A stretch of DNA of 64,000 nucleotides from the NCBI RefSeq assembly GCF_002286935.1, contig NZ_MVOH01000006.1:1-64000 (forward strand), written 5' to 3'. Source of the DNA: Bifidobacterium criceti (GTDB lineage Bacteria > Actinomycetota > Actinomycetes > Actinomycetales > Bifidobacteriaceae). The notes below the pieces were generated by a model that searched no databases, was not told where the DNA came from, and worked only from the letters and a program-made list of their open reading frames with translations. Shown here piece after piece: positions 63,898-64,000 of the stretch; the first letter of the stretch is position 1; every line of letters starts with the position of its first letter. The position numbers were made by a program, and so were the translations under genes.

Positions 63898-64000
63898 CTT
63901 GTGTTCTCCTTGTCCACTCGTATGGTTCGTCCACAATCGTAGTCGGCGCCGTGCGTCCGTGGGGCCATGCCGCCGTGGGCTGAGCGCCTACAGCAGGTCC

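Noticed and set aside
63988..64000. Possible 3' end of a minus-strand gene (codons ending ...D-L-L-stop), perhaps priA
   Set aside because: Only four codons are visible; the gene cannot be identified from the window.

Overview
The window looks like chromosomal DNA of a Bifidobacterium. The evidence is high G+C, actinobacterial versions of every housekeeping protein, a complete pupylation gene set, an ARC-type AAA ATPase, and -10 boxes placed so that many genes start without a leader. I do not assign a species. Nearly everything is core genome. Only the first ~1 kb is clearly accessory: the right end of an IS21-type element sits inside a truncated transposase gene.

Layout. 1-1020: IS21-like end and transposase remnant. 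1417-4522: aldo/keto reductase, YhbY RNA-binding protein, tenA with a TPP riboswitch, YccF membrane protein. 4683-8331 (minus): small metallopeptidase, MazG, GNAT acetyltransferase, SWIM zinc-finger protein. 8618-12531: long-chain acyl-CoA ligase and an MFS exporter. 12594-16667: rarA and a HelY/Mtr4-like helicase, divergent around a perfect LexA box. 16805-22515 (minus): PPK2 kinase, glutamate-type ABC importer gluABCD, cinnamoyl-esterase-like hydrolase. 22986-31644: aspS, hisS, DUF349 protein, clpC, universal stress protein. 31770-38899: envelope and regulatory genes (membrane protein, DUF3027, cold-shock protein with a tail, OmpR-type two-component system, TPM-domain protein) and a lone WXG100 protein. 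39047-42945: groEL behind tandem CIRCE operators, cspA, LytR_C-domain protein, ung. 43075-48286: six tightly coupled genes of the MoxR-DUF58-VWA type. 48488-50373: a coupled pair, WXG-like small protein plus a helical/alpha-beta hydrolase. 50451-55021: purB, a multi-domain LPG-synthase-type membrane protein with a degenerate kinase-like middle, and hup. 55239-61287 (minus): arc, dop, an IMPase-like gene, pup and pafA. 61474-63897: dedA, serB, fmt.

How the parts work together. Protein quality control is well represented: GroEL under HrcA/CIRCE, ClpC, and pupylation. In the pupylation locus pup is followed directly by pafA with a 4-base overlap, where mycobacteria carry the 20S proteasome genes. 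Pup already ends in GGE, and ARC lacks the C-terminal GQYL-type proteasome-docking tail. The locus therefore looks built for conjugation, removal and unfolding without a 20S core. DNA repair is represented by the LexA-box pair rarA/helicase and by ung.

Two genome-wide habits show up in non-coding DNA. One is arrays of short degenerate repeats around CCCGTAAGC (or its reverse complement) in several intergenic gaps. The other is long, nearly perfect palindromes with 10-28 bp arms at gene ends. I found no tRNA, rRNA, CRISPR array, prophage or replication origin.
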